A program made the translations under genes and the position numbers. The notes beneath the pieces are model-generated. The model saw nothing but the letters and a program-made list of their open reading frames with translations, was not told where the DNA came from and made no database searches. Below are positions 1 to 8,183 of a stretch of 60,427 nucleotides of DNA, piece by piece. Within the stretch, counting starts at the first letter, position 1; each line of letters starts with the position of its first letter. The stretch comes from Lachnospiraceae bacterium (GTDB lineage Bacteria > Bacillota > Clostridia > Lachnospirales > Lachnospiraceae): NCBI GenBank assembly GCA_003979345.1, contig RYVZ01000021.1, forward strand, positions 1 through 60,427. Direction: 5' to 3'.

Positions 1-24
1 AATCGGATGAGTGCTGTTGCATTT

Positions 25-92
25 TATAGCATATAATATATGGCAAAATATAGTCGGAATTTGTTGTTGAGAATAAAGATATATGCTATACT
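25..92 (+). promoter_or_regulatory. Toxin-antitoxin promoter with inverted-repeat operator
   Basis: A promoter-like pair TTGTTG (64-69) and TATACT (87-92) is separated by 17 bp and lies about 30 bp before the antitoxin start. An 11-bp perfect inverted repeat, TATAGCATATA at 25-35 and TATATGCTATA at 80-90, has its second arm on the -10 element. Toxin-antitoxin operons usually repress themselves through such a site. That use here is inferred. Confidence 0.5.
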
Positions 93-120
93 GTAACTGA
101 TTAGAAAGGGTGTGATAAAA

Positions 121-285
121 GTGTTAGCAACCAAACCGCAAATATCTGCAGAAACATCGGATACTGCAAAATTGGAATTATATAGATTAGTTGGTGAAGG
201 CTATAAAGCAATGCAGGAAGGCAGAACTAGTACAATTGAAGAGGTAAGGGAAAAACTGGAAAAGAGGAGAAAAGAACGTGGCTAG
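121..285 (+). CDS. Small antitoxin-like protein of a type II toxin-antitoxin pair
   Basis: A 54-codon gene starting with GTG, about 10 bp after an AGAAAGGG ribosome binding site. The in-frame GTG at 112 sits too close to that site. The short, charged, probably helical product ends in KLEKRRKERG, typical of small antitoxins whose tail wraps the toxin. No clear DNA-binding domain is visible. Its last 8 bp overlap the start of the RelE/ParE-like toxin gene, the usual translationally coupled order. The antitoxin call rests mainly on position, size and coupling, not on a recognised family. Confidence 0.6.
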   Translation: MLATKPQISAETSDTAKLELYRLVGEGYKAMQEGRTSTIEEVREKLEKRRKERG

Positions 286-592
286 GGTGGTATTTACTGA
301 GCCTGCAGAGTATGACCTCTTGGACATAGAATACTATATATTTGTAGATCTTTGTAACCCGCAGGCGGCGCAGAGGATATCCGATGGCATTTTAGATGCA
401 GCGGGTAAGCTGGAAGAATATCCGGAAGGATACCCGTTAGTAGGAGATGAATTACTGGGGCGTATGGGGATACGTACAACATACTTTGATAATTACAACA
501 TTTTTTATTTTTATGATGTGCAAAATGACGTAGTATACATAATCAGGATTTTGTACAATAAAGCTGATTGGCAGAATATTCTCAAAAGATAA
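278..592 (+). CDS. RelE/ParE-family toxin
   Basis: A 104-aa protein of typical RelE/ParE size. It begins MARVVFTEPAEYDLLDIEYYI and ends with the strand pattern IFYFYDVQNDVVYIIRILYNK followed by a short tail, the usual core of the plasmid-stabilisation toxin fold. Relatives are ribosome-dependent mRNA interferases (RelE) or gyrase poisons (ParE). The sequence alone does not tell which. The gene starts with GTG and overlaps the antitoxin gene by 8 bp, so translation is probably coupled. It appears intact. Confidence 0.8.
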   Translation: MARVVFTEPAEYDLLDIEYYIFVDLCNPQAAQRISDGILDAAGKLEEYPEGYPLVGDELLGRMGIRTTYFDNYNIFYFYDVQNDVVYIIRILYNKADWQNILKR

Positions 593-607
593 ATTTACAG
601 TAATTTT

Positions 608-646
608 ATGATACCTCCCAATTCAAAAGAATTTGGGGGGTATCAT
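608..646 (+). terminator. Stem-loop after the toxin gene
   Basis: An inverted repeat with arms beginning ATGATACCTCCCAATTC and ending GGGGGGTATCAT pairs nearly perfectly around AAAA. It starts 16 bp after the toxin stop. No good T-run follows, so it may be a weak terminator or an mRNA-stabilising hairpin. Confidence 0.5.
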
Positions 647-779
647 AATTGGTTGGCATAAATTGTGTATTCGGTAAAATTTAATGGAATTGTGCGTGTG
701 ATTTCAGTATAATAATATGTAAATTGATATGCAATACTTTATATAATGCCAAAAGTCATACAAAAATGGAGAAATCAAT

Positions 780-1379
780 ATGAAAACATTTTTCAATGAT
801 CTTGCAGAGAAAATTGAGCAGGCAGTGAAAAAAGATATGGAACAAATAAGGAAAGAAATCGGCAAGGAAAAAATATATGCAGTGGCACTTGTGACAGACA
901 GCGATTATATTACCCTGTTTTTGGCGTTGAATACCTATGAATATATGCGAAAAAAGGATACGGAATACTTAGAAATGCTGCATGATCATTTATCCGAAGA
1001 GGATATAAAAAATGTAAAGGAAGGCACTGCCAGCCTTACGAAATGGACGCCTGCTGAATGGGGATATTCTGACGGGAAGAATAGTCACTTGGTTGAAATT
1101 AACAAGCTGTTATATGATAAAGAAGAAGCAAACTCAAAGGAATATGAAAAACACATTACGCTTTTCTTTGAAGCGGTCACTTCCGCATTCAAAAATCTGA
1201 TTATGAAAAAAACGTTCGGAAACAACCCTGATGAAATCACCTATTTTATTTCAATGTCCGATGATGAGAAGACATATGAGATTGAAGATTTTTCTGCGAA
1301 GTTACTCAATTCGGAAAGTGTGTGTCAGGCATTTTTGAAGCGTAAACCGAGCGAGGGTAGTTATACTTTTAAGTGTTAA
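780..1379 (+). CDS. DUF4303-like protein
   Basis: A 199-aa soluble protein with no signal peptide or membrane segment. The early stretch YAVALVTDSDYITLFLALNT and the later KWTPAEWGY resemble the DUF4303 family, whose members often lie in polymorphic-toxin immunity or other accessory loci. No catalytic motif is evident. The start follows a GGAG site, and a TATAAT sequence at 708-713 may be its -10 element, though no good -35 is seen. It stands alone in an AT-rich stretch after the toxin-antitoxin pair. An immunity role is possible but unsupported, because no partner toxin is nearby. Confidence 0.55.
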   Translation: MKTFFNDLAEKIEQAVKKDMEQIRKEIGKEKIYAVALVTDSDYITLFLALNTYEYMRKKDTEYLEMLHDHLSEEDIKNVKEGTASLTKWTPAEWGYSDGKNSHLVEINKLLYDKEEANSKEYEKHITLFFEAVTSAFKNLIMKKTFGNNPDEITYFISMSDDEKTYEIEDFSAKLLNSESVCQAFLKRKPSEGSYTFKC

Positions 1380-1638
1380 ATGTTGTTGCAATAGAATATT
1401 CGGTTACAGGAGATACACAAACTATCTGTTGGGAGCGCGTTAAGCACATAGGAAATATAAGCGCTTTTAAGGCGATCACACTTACAATATTGTGGCAGAA
1501 AAAATATAAAAAAGAATACTGTTTATTTTGGGCGGCGATTTAATTTATGAAAAAATCAGCTGCCTCTTTAATTATAGAAATTTATATCCGCGGCCGGGTT
1601 AGATATTCAATATTTCCCATTCCTTTCCAACTCTCCTA
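1380..1638. other. AT-rich intergenic stretch without a supported gene
   Basis: About 260 bp between the DUF4303 gene and the MarR promoter. Short reading frames with weak protein-like character exist, but none has a start, ribosome binding site and length that I would defend. I see no RNA gene or repeat in it. Confidence 0.4.
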
Positions 1639-1683
1639 TTGACATATCGGTAACTTGTTGCTATCATTAAAACGCAACAAGTT
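1639..1683 (+). promoter_or_regulatory. MarR-operon promoter with overlapping operator
   Basis: TTGACA (1639-1644) and TATCAT (1662-1667) are exactly 17 bp apart. A perfect 10-bp inverted repeat, AACTTGTTGC (1652-1661) and GCAACAAGTT (1674-1683), brackets the -10 element. A dimer bound there would block RNA polymerase. The adjacent downstream marR gene is the obvious candidate regulator. Confidence 0.75.
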
Positions 1684-1786
1684 GCGCATAAGGAGGATAC
1701 TGTGAAAAATAATTTTCACAGACGAATTTTTTGCAAATATTGTGCTTGCGCCCAAATTCACGGGCTGAGCAAGAAGGGAGGATTCC

Positions 1787-2278
1787 ATGAATTTAGATGA
1801 GTTGACTAAAAAATTTTCAAATTCTACAGAAAACCAGAGAAAGGCTATTTTCAGTACATTATTTATCGCAGGAAACAAGCTGCAAACACTTTTTGATAAC
1901 CATATTCCTAAAGTATCGTTGAAGCAATTTATGTTATTATCAATCGTCAGACAGTCAAAGGAACAGATGACATTTACTCAATTAGGAGATTTGCTGGGCT
2001 GTTCAAGACAAAATATTAAAAAGTTAGCGGATGTTCTGATGAAAAAAGGATTTATCACCGTTCAGCAAAGCCCGCATGATACAAGAGCCATGTGTATCTG
2101 CCCCACGGAAAAGGTCGATGATTTTTATGCAAACGACTTTGCCGAATATCAGGAGGATTTGAAATATCTTTTTGAAGTTTACACAGACAAAGAGATTGAA
2201 ACTCTTTTTACCCTTTTATCAAGACTGTATGCCGGAATAGAAAATTTGGAAAAGAGGACTGGCAATGAAAAAAAGTAA
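1787..2278 (+). CDS. MarR-family transcriptional regulator
   Basis: A 163-aa protein with a central winged helix: MTFTQLGDLLGCSRQNIKKL is the helix-turn-helix, followed by the wing VQQSPHDTRAMCICPT with the D-x-R signature of MarR proteins. Flanking helices should form the dimer interface. A strong AAGGGAGG site precedes the ATG. It overlaps the FMN-binding gene by 14 bp and heads a three-gene operon with a flavodoxin-like gene. That suggests control of a redox function, probably by autorepression through the inverted repeat over its promoter. The ligand is unknown. Cys residues in the helix-turn-helix and wing might sense oxidants, which is speculation. Confidence 0.85.
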   Translation: MNLDELTKKFSNSTENQRKAIFSTLFIAGNKLQTLFDNHIPKVSLKQFMLLSIVRQSKEQMTFTQLGDLLGCSRQNIKKLADVLMKKGFITVQQSPHDTRAMCICPTEKVDDFYANDFAEYQEDLKYLFEVYTDKEIETLFTLLSRLYAGIENLEKRTGNEKK

Positions 2279-2675
2279 AAAGGTGCTTCTAGTCATATTA
2301 TTTGTTGTTTTGTTTCTGCTTATTGCAGGAAAAATCATAATTGGAAATATGGTCAGGAATGTTCGGAATATTTCTGTATCTATGCCCGATTTATCGAATA
2401 TGCAGGACGGGAATTACACAGGTGAATATTCGATTGCCCCCGTTTATGTGAAAGTTGAGGTATCCGTGAGTCATCATCGGATCACTAATATTATAATATT
2501 ACAACATGATAACGGGCTGGGGCATGCGGCGGAGAGTATCGTCAATGATGTGGTGGAAGAACAGTCATTAGATATAGACGCGGTATCGGGAGCTACGGTA
2601 AGCAGTAAATGTATCTTAAAGGCGGTTGAAAACGCAATAGAAAATGCAATAGAAAATGAAAGAGGGAGATTTTAG
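2265..2675 (+). CDS. Membrane-anchored FMN-binding domain protein
   Basis: A 136-aa protein with one N-terminal membrane segment (about residues 5-27) and an extracytoplasmic FMN-binding domain of the NqrC/RnfG type. The motif SGATVSS near residue 108 matches the S/T site where FMN is covalently attached through a phosphoester bond in this family. It overlaps the end of marR by 14 bp and is followed after 3 bp by a flavodoxin-like gene. The pair could pass electrons across or along the membrane. No ApbE flavin transferase gene is visible in the window, so one must lie elsewhere if the flavin is covalent. The C-terminal ENAIENAIENE is a small repeat. Confidence 0.8.
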   Translation: MKKSKKVLLVILFVVLFLLIAGKIIIGNMVRNVRNISVSMPDLSNMQDGNYTGEYSIAPVYVKVEVSVSHHRITNIIILQHDNGLGHAAESIVNDVVEEQSLDIDAVSGATVSSKCILKAVENAIENAIENERGRF

Positions 2676-2678
2676 CAG

Positions 2679-3200
2679 ATGAGGACGATTGTAATCTACA
2701 ATTCACAAACAGGGTTTACAAAGCGTTATGCCGAATGGATCGCGGAGGAGGCGAGGGCTGACTGTCTTGAATTATCTGCCGCAAAAAAGAAAGATCTGGC
2801 AGCATATGAAGCAATTATTTTTGGAGGCTGGGCTTGCGCAGGCAGTATCAGTAAAATTAGTTGGTTTAAGGGAAATATAGATAAATGGGCGGATAAGAAG
2901 CTGATTGCATTTTGCGTTGGCGGAAGCCCGATCGACAACCCGGAAATTGACATAGCTCTCAAACGGAATTTCAGCGAGTCGGAGCGGAAAAAGGTAAAAA
3001 TATTTTATTGTCCGGGCGGATTCAATTATGAAAAAATGTCTACACCGTCTAAACTGATGATGAGAATATTTATAAAAACGCTCAAAGCGAAAAAAGATAA
3101 GACAGAAGAGGAACAAATTATGATAAAAATGATTTCTTCGTCTTATGACATTTCGGACAAAAAGTATATAGAACCTATTTTGCAATATCTGAAAAAATAA
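2679..3200 (+). CDS. Flavodoxin-domain protein
   Basis: A 173-aa cytoplasmic protein with a flavodoxin fold. The N-terminal VIYNSQTGFTKRYAEWIA is the FMN phosphate-binding loop (S/T-x-T/G-x-T), and AYEAIIFGGWACAG and KLIAFCVGGSP are the following strands. It is close to the HemG-like flavodoxin_5 group. The long lysine-rich C-terminal half is typical of stand-alone flavodoxin-domain proteins in Firmicutes. As the third gene of the MarR-controlled operon, it is likely the cytoplasmic redox partner of the FMN-binding membrane protein. Protoporphyrinogen oxidase activity is an alternative I cannot support. Confidence 0.75.
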   Translation: MRTIVIYNSQTGFTKRYAEWIAEEARADCLELSAAKKKDLAAYEAIIFGGWACAGSISKISWFKGNIDKWADKKLIAFCVGGSPIDNPEIDIALKRNFSESERKKVKIFYCPGGFNYEKMSTPSKLMMRIFIKTLKAKKDKTEEEQIMIKMISSSYDISDKKYIEPILQYLKK

Positions 3201-3246
3201 ATGCCCGTTTTATTAAAAAAAACGCCCTTATCAGAAATCATACATT

Positions 3247-3298
3247 GACTTGCACAAATTTGATTTTTCCGATATGCTATATGATATTTGCGCAAGTC
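3247..3298. repeat. 13-bp inverted repeat downstream of the flavodoxin gene
   Basis: Arms GACTTGCACAAAT (3247-3259) and ATTTGCGCAAGTC (3286-3298) differ at one position and are 26 bp apart. No T-run follows, so this is not an obvious terminator. A 108-codon reading frame crosses 3245-3571, but its TTG start has no ribosome binding site and its product matches nothing I know. I therefore treat 3201-3597 as non-coding or decayed. Confidence 0.45.
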
Positions 3299-3447
3299 AT
3301 ATTCGTTTTGACAAAAAAATGTCCTTTTCCTGCAAGGCTCATTTTGACAGGTAATTCCCGGTATGTTGTAATGGGCTGTTTGATTGGAATATGTTTCGTA
3401 TTTTTGCCGATTGGATATGGACTATGTTTTAGCAACCGGGTAATAAG

Positions 3448-3543
3448 CAATAGTCAATTGCGAACACTCAAAATAAAGTGTTTGGATTGTGTAAAATATA
3501 GAATGATATATGTTTTCAAAGGGTGTTTTGCAATTGACTATTG
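3448..3543. repeat. 14-bp inverted repeat bounding a 96-bp segment
   Basis: CAATAGTCAATTGC (3448-3461) and GCAATTGACTATTG (3530-3543) are perfect inverted copies, and the match continues inward with interruptions. Between them is a second small hairpin, AACACT/AGTGTT. The arrangement resembles a tiny non-autonomous element or decayed transposon ends. It lies where AT-rich DNA gives way to GC-richer core genes. Confidence 0.45.
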
Positions 3544-3597
3544 TAAACAAGAGAGCAAGGAAATAGATTAGTACCGTCAGGAGAGGAGCGTCACAAA

Positions 3598-4566
3598 ATG
3601 GAGATAAAGGGATTTACTTACGGTTTTTTTGGAAAAAGAGGACAGTATCGCTCGAAGGAGGGCTATCGTTCGCGGGAGCTCATGTTTCAGACCGGGATCA
3701 ACTGGATGTGTCTTGCCATGGCGGTCATGCAGGAACGGGTATCCAGTACGGAGATCAAATTTGACTTTGCATGGAACAGCTCGGACAGGGATATCATGGC
3801 GGCTGTACGGCATGCGCATGAAAACGGGATCAAAGTGTGCATGAAGCCGGTCTTAAACTGTGCAGACGGCGTATGGCGCGCCTATATTGATTTTCCCGAC
3901 GAGGATATGGAGGGGCGCGGTGCCTATTGGGATGCATGGTTTGAAAGCTACGGCAATTTTATGAAGTACTATGCGGAGCTGGCGGAGGAGACCGGCTGCG
4001 AAATGCTCTGCATCGGCTGTGAGATGTGCGGTACGGAGCGGAAAGAGGGGCACTGGCGCGCGCTGATCAAAGAGCTGCGGCAGATTTATTCAGGGAAACT
4101 CATTTACAATACGAATCACGGACATGAATATGCGGTGAAATGGTTTGACGCTGTGGATTATATCGGGACGAGCGCGTACTATCCGGTTGCACGGAAGGCG
4201 GGCGCGACGGCGGAGGAGATGTGCGCGTCGTGGGAGAAGGTAAAGGAACGGTTAGAAAAGCTTTCCGACCGATTCGGAAAGAAGATCGTATTTGCGGAGA
4301 TTGGCTGCCGCAGCGCGCATGGCTGCGCGAAAATGCCGTGGGATTTTATTCACAGAGAGCTTGCGCATGACGAGGAGGAGCAGGCGGCGTTTTATGATTC
4401 CTGCATGAGGGTGTTTTCGGGGGAACCCTGGTTTGCCGGCATGTTTTGGTGGGACTGGAGCACGCTGATCTATGATACGCCTGAAGAAGCGGCGGCGGAC
4501 AATGGCTTTGCCATCCATTTGAAAAAGGCGGAGCGCGTATTGACGGAGTGGAATAAGAGGCTGTGA
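3598..4566 (+). CDS. Glycoside hydrolase family 113-like protein (putative beta-mannanase)
   Basis: A 322-aa single-domain protein with a TIM-barrel glycosidase look and no signal peptide, so probably cytoplasmic. CIGCEMCG (about residues 140-147) would carry the acid/base glutamate and VFAEIGCRS (about 231-239) the nucleophile, spaced as in GH113. KVCMKPVLN and the late FWWDWS are also in keeping with the family. GH113 enzymes cleave beta-1,4-mannan. An intracellular member would act on imported manno-oligosaccharides. A good AGGAGAGGAG site precedes the ATG. No transporter or mannose gene is adjacent, so the substrate is inferred from the family only. Confidence 0.7.
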   Translation: MEIKGFTYGFFGKRGQYRSKEGYRSRELMFQTGINWMCLAMAVMQERVSSTEIKFDFAWNSSDRDIMAAVRHAHENGIKVCMKPVLNCADGVWRAYIDFPDEDMEGRGAYWDAWFESYGNFMKYYAELAEETGCEMLCIGCEMCGTERKEGHWRALIKELRQIYSGKLIYNTNHGHEYAVKWFDAVDYIGTSAYYPVARKAGATAEEMCASWEKVKERLEKLSDRFGKKIVFAEIGCRSAHGCAKMPWDFIHRELAHDEEEQAAFYDSCMRVFSGEPWFAGMFWWDWSTLIYDTPEEAAADNGFAIHLKKAERVLTEWNKRL

Positions 4567-4716
4567 CCGCTGTGCATTGCGGGTACAAGCAACGTTAGTA
4601 AAAGCGGCGCTAATACAAATAATATATGAGCGCAGATTTCGGCATATGAGACGAATATCGGCAAAGCGTGCCGCATACGAACTTTTTTTGTGCGTGCGAA
4701 TATCCTATAGTAAGAA

Positions 4717-4745
4717 GCCGCGGGCATAAAGCTCCCATCCGCGGC
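4717..4745. repeat. GC-rich stem-loop before dapF
   Basis: GCCGCGG (4717-4723) and CCGCGGC (4739-4745) form a perfect 7-bp stem with a 15-nt loop, ending 25 bp before the dapF start. It could be a leader hairpin or a transcription pause site. A short CGGC/GCCG hairpin followed by seven T at 4684-4690 just upstream may end the GH113 transcript. Confidence 0.35.
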
Positions 4746-4770
4746 GGTTAGTCAGGAGTCGGCAGGCAGA

Positions 4771-5679
4771 ATGAAATTCGTGAAAATGCAGGGTTGCGGC
4801 AACGATTATATTTATACGCATGAGACGGCGGGGCTGCCGGAGGATAAGGGCGCGCTCGTAAAAAAACTGTGTGACAGACATTTCGGGATCGGCGCGGACG
4901 GCGTGATCTTTTTGCACGTCAGGGACGATGCCGCGGCGGACTTCGAGATGGAGATTTATAATGCCGACGGCAGCTATGCCGAAATGTGCGGCAACGGCAT
5001 ACTCTGTGTCGGCAGATATGTTTATGAACAGGGACTGACGGATAAAAGAGAGTTAAAGATTGCAAGCGGAAGCGTGGTGCGCAAAGTCTGGCTGTATCCC
5101 GACAGCAATTCGACGGTGCGCGTGAATATGGGAAAACCGGAGCTTGCCTGTGAGCGGATTCCGGTTCTTTTTCCGAAAAAAAGAATGATCGACGAGCCGG
5201 TTACGGTTCAGGGCAGGGAATACCGCATGACCTGTGTCAACATGGGAAATCCCCATGCCGTGATCCTGATGGACAGGGAAATGCTCGTAAAGAAACCGGT
5301 TGAGGGAGAGCCGCTTATCACAAAGCGGCAGCTGTTATCGTACCTTCCCTATAATTTGGAAAAAGAAGGCGCGGCGATCGAGTGCGCGGCGATGTTTCCG
5401 GAGCGGACGAATGTGGAGTTCGTATGCCCGATCGATGCGCACAATATCATTATGCGTGTCTGGGAGCGCGGCAGCGGCGAGACATGTGCCTGCGGAACGG
5501 GAAGCTGTGCTGCTGTGATGGCATGCATCATAAATGGTTTGACGAAAAACACGGTAACTGTTACACTGTTAGGTGGGACACTTTATGTGGAATGGGACGC
5601 CGATTCGGAAGAAATATATCTGACCGGACCTGCGGATACCGTGTATGCCGGAGAAGTGCAGCTGTCACAATTTCTGTGA
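4771..5679 (+). CDS. dapF: Diaminopimelate epimerase
   Basis: Converts LL-diaminopimelate to meso-diaminopimelate for lysine and peptidoglycan synthesis, without cofactor. The 302-aa protein has both signature halves: KMQGCGNDYIY at the start with EMCGNG (Cys73), and GSGETCACGTGSC (Cys241), the two catalytic cysteines that exchange a proton. It is slightly longer than the usual ~275 aa, with extra sequence around 155-210. The start at ATG 4771 follows a CAGGAG site and gives the canonical MKFxKMxGxGND N-terminus. It is followed by dapL, so the two consecutive steps from tetrahydrodipicolinate to meso-DAP are encoded together. Confidence 0.95.
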   Translation: MKFVKMQGCGNDYIYTHETAGLPEDKGALVKKLCDRHFGIGADGVIFLHVRDDAAADFEMEIYNADGSYAEMCGNGILCVGRYVYEQGLTDKRELKIASGSVVRKVWLYPDSNSTVRVNMGKPELACERIPVLFPKKRMIDEPVTVQGREYRMTCVNMGNPHAVILMDREMLVKKPVEGEPLITKRQLLSYLPYNLEKEGAAIECAAMFPERTNVEFVCPIDAHNIIMRVWERGSGETCACGTGSCAAVMACIINGLTKNTVTVTLLGGTLYVEWDADSEEIYLTGPADTVYAGEVQLSQFL

Positions 5680-5829
5680 GCGATGTCGGGGATGATACAT
5701 GCGGGGGCTTTGCGCGGGCATGCCGGATAACATGCCGAGCAAATGTGATAAAGCCGTGTTTTGAGGTATGCGCAATTTCGCGTTTTGCTTTTTTACGGAA
5801 GGCGCAGAAGAACAGGAGGAAAATATCGA

Positions 5830-7044
5830 ATGTTACAGGTAAATGACAATTACTTAAAACTGCCGGGGAGTTATTTGTTTTCGACGATCGGAAAAAAGGT
5901 CAGCGCGTATACGCAGGCAAATCCTGATAAAAAGATCATCCGGTTAGGAATCGGGGATGTTACGCTGCCGCTTGCACCGGCTGTGGTAAAAGCGCTGCAC
6001 GAGGCGGTGGAGGAGCAGGCGGACGCCGCGACATTTAAGGGCTATGCGCCCGATTTAGGCTATGCGTTCCTGCGCGATGTGATCGCGGAGAAGGATTTTA
6101 AGGCGCGAGGCTGTGAGATTGCGGCGGATGAGATTTTTATTTCCGACGGGGCAAAAAGCGACTCCGGCAATATTCAGGAGATTTTCTCCGCAGATGCAAA
6201 GATCGCGGTATGCGATCCGGTCTACCCGGTGTACGTGGATTCGAACGTGATGGCGGGGCGCTGCGGCAATTATGACGGGGAGACGGAGCAGTGGAGCAAT
6301 ATTGTGTATATGCCCTGCACGGCGGAAAACGGCTTTGCACCGGACTTACCGAAGGAGACGCCCGACCTGATCTATCTGTGCTTCCCGAATAACCCGACCG
6401 GCGCAGCGATCACAAAGGACAGGCTTCAGGACTGGGTGGACTATGCAAATAAAAACGGCGCGGTCATCATTTATGACGCGGCATACGAGGCGTATGTTTC
6501 CGAAGAGAATGTACCGCATTCGATCTATGAATGCGCGGGCGCAAGGACATGCGCGATCGAGATTCGTTCTTTTTCTAAAAAAGCAGGATTTACCGGCTTA
6601 AGACTCGGCTATACAGTCGTGCCGAAGGACTTAGTGTGCGGCGGTACTGCTCTTCACGGACTTTGGGCGAGACGGCACGGTACTAAATTTAACGGTGCGC
6701 CTTATATCGTACAGCGCGCGGGCGCGGCGGTCTATACGCCGGAGGGTGAGGCGCAGACGAGGGAGCAGGTCGCTTATTATATGAAAAATGCCGCTTATAT
6801 CAGAGCGGGACTGCAGGAGGCGGGATATACCGTATACGGCGGAACGAACGCACCGTATATCTGGCTGAAAGCGCCGAACGGAATGACGAGTTGGCAGTTC
6901 TTTGATTATCTACTGGAAAAAGGTAATGTGGTCGGTACGCCGGGCTCAGGGTTCGGACCGAGCGGCGAGACCTATTTCAGGCTGACAGCGTTCGGAAGCT
7001 ACGAGAATACAGTGGAGGCGCTTCGGCGGATCAAAAGTCTGTAG
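5830..7044 (+). CDS. dapL: LL-diaminopimelate aminotransferase
   Basis: A PLP-dependent class I/II aminotransferase that makes LL-diaminopimelate directly from tetrahydrodipicolinate and glutamate, bypassing the succinylase and acetylase branches. The 404-aa protein matches DapL length. FPNNPTGA, YDAAYEAY and SFSKKAGFTGLRLGY (Schiff-base lysine about residue 250) are the cofactor motifs, and RLGIGDVTLPL is typical of DapL. The chosen ATG has a GGAGG site just upstream. The frame is open further upstream, but that part does not look like protein. It sits 150 bp after dapF, whose product uses its product. Confidence 0.93.
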   Translation: MLQVNDNYLKLPGSYLFSTIGKKVSAYTQANPDKKIIRLGIGDVTLPLAPAVVKALHEAVEEQADAATFKGYAPDLGYAFLRDVIAEKDFKARGCEIAADEIFISDGAKSDSGNIQEIFSADAKIAVCDPVYPVYVDSNVMAGRCGNYDGETEQWSNIVYMPCTAENGFAPDLPKETPDLIYLCFPNNPTGAAITKDRLQDWVDYANKNGAVIIYDAAYEAYVSEENVPHSIYECAGARTCAIEIRSFSKKAGFTGLRLGYTVVPKDLVCGGTALHGLWARRHGTKFNGAPYIVQRAGAAVYTPEGEAQTREQVAYYMKNAAYIRAGLQEAGYTVYGGTNAPYIWLKAPNGMTSWQFFDYLLEKGNVVGTPGSGFGPSGETYFRLTAFGSYENTVEALRRIKSL

Positions 7045-7297
7045 CAGGGCGGCATTTGGGTGACGAGCTTGTGCGGGAGGTGCGGAAAAGCCGCGCTTCC
7101 CGTTTTGTATATGCAGTGCGTGCGTGATGTAACCGGCAGGAGCAGAGTTGAGTGAAATAGCCGAGGAAAAGATGGCGGTAGCCGTGAACGGATATGGATT
7201 GCTGTGGATGGATGCCGGCTGTCGTGAACGCATGCGGATGCGGGAGAGCTGCCGCATTTTGACACAGGGTTTGGGTTTTACTAGAGGAGGGAGCAGC

Positions 7298-8080
7298 ATG
7301 ATCACAGAAAGTTTTGACAGCCGGTCGGAGGCGATCATCCGGCCGCCGAAAAACGGGGAAGCGCCACAGGCGGATGCCTGCATCATTACGTTTTCCAATG
7401 TGATAGAACAGTTTGTTCTTGAAAATTATGATTGTGAGCGCATCGGAACGCTTCATAGCGCAACAGGGGAAACGCCGATCTACCGGATTGCACATAAGGG
7501 GAAATCCTTTGCATTTTACAAGACCTATGTCGGTGCGCCTGCCAGCGCAGGTCTGTTGGAAGAAACGCCCGGCGTATTCAGGACGGACAAGTATATCGTG
7601 TTCGGCGGAAGCGGCTGCCTGAATAAGGAGATCGCACACGGAAAAGTCATGGTGCCGACGGAGGCGTACCGCGACGAGGGAACATCCTATCATTATGCGC
7701 CCGCTTCCGACTATATCAAAGTGAGAAATGGGGACGTGGTTGCCGCATGCATGGAAAAGAACGGGATTCCGTATGTGAAAGGAAAAACATGGACGACCGA
7801 TGCGTTTTTCCGCGAGACAAGGGACAATTTTGAAAAACATAAGGCGGACGGCTGTATCTCGGTGGAAATGGAATGCGCGGGGCTTCAGGCGGTCTGTGAT
7901 TTCCGCGGATTTGAATTTTTTACGTTTTTTACGAGCGGAGATCTGCTTGACTCGCCGGAGTGGGATACACGGCGGAAAGAAGGCGAGCTGACAGGCACAC
8001 AGCATGACGCAGGACATTTTGATATTGCACTGGCGCTTGCCGATTATGTGACGGAGCGGGCAGAAACGATAAAATATTGA
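7298..8080 (+). CDS. Nucleoside phosphorylase (uridine phosphorylase-like)
   Basis: A 260-aa protein of the PNP/UDP phosphorylase superfamily, which cleaves nucleosides with phosphate to base and ribose-1-phosphate in salvage. VFGGSGCLN resembles the phosphate-binding loop, and SVEMECAGLQAVCDFRG is the ribose-binding VEMEaA signature. TTDAFFRET matches a substrate-loop segment of uridine phosphorylase-like members. The ATG at 7298 follows AGAGGAGG; in-frame codons upstream to 7148 lack such a site and read as non-protein. Base specificity cannot be read from sequence. It lies downstream of dapL with its own ribosome binding site and may be transcribed separately. Confidence 0.8.
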   Translation: MITESFDSRSEAIIRPPKNGEAPQADACIITFSNVIEQFVLENYDCERIGTLHSATGETPIYRIAHKGKSFAFYKTYVGAPASAGLLEETPGVFRTDKYIVFGGSGCLNKEIAHGKVMVPTEAYRDEGTSYHYAPASDYIKVRNGDVVAACMEKNGIPYVKGKTWTTDAFFRETRDNFEKHKADGCISVEMECAGLQAVCDFRGFEFFTFFTSGDLLDSPEWDTRRKEGELTGTQHDAGHFDIALALADYVTERAETIKY

Positions 8081-8183
8081 TTGTCTGTGCGCAGAAGAGC
8101 ACAGGAGGGTAAAAAATAAAAATATTCCATAAAAAAGGAATGCGCCGTTCGTATCTATTGTGAAGGCGCGGGAAGGAGGAACT

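Noticed and set aside
3245..3571. 108-codon open frame
   Set aside because: TTG start without a ribosome binding site, unrecognisable product, and it is crossed by two inverted repeats. I treat the region as non-coding or decayed.
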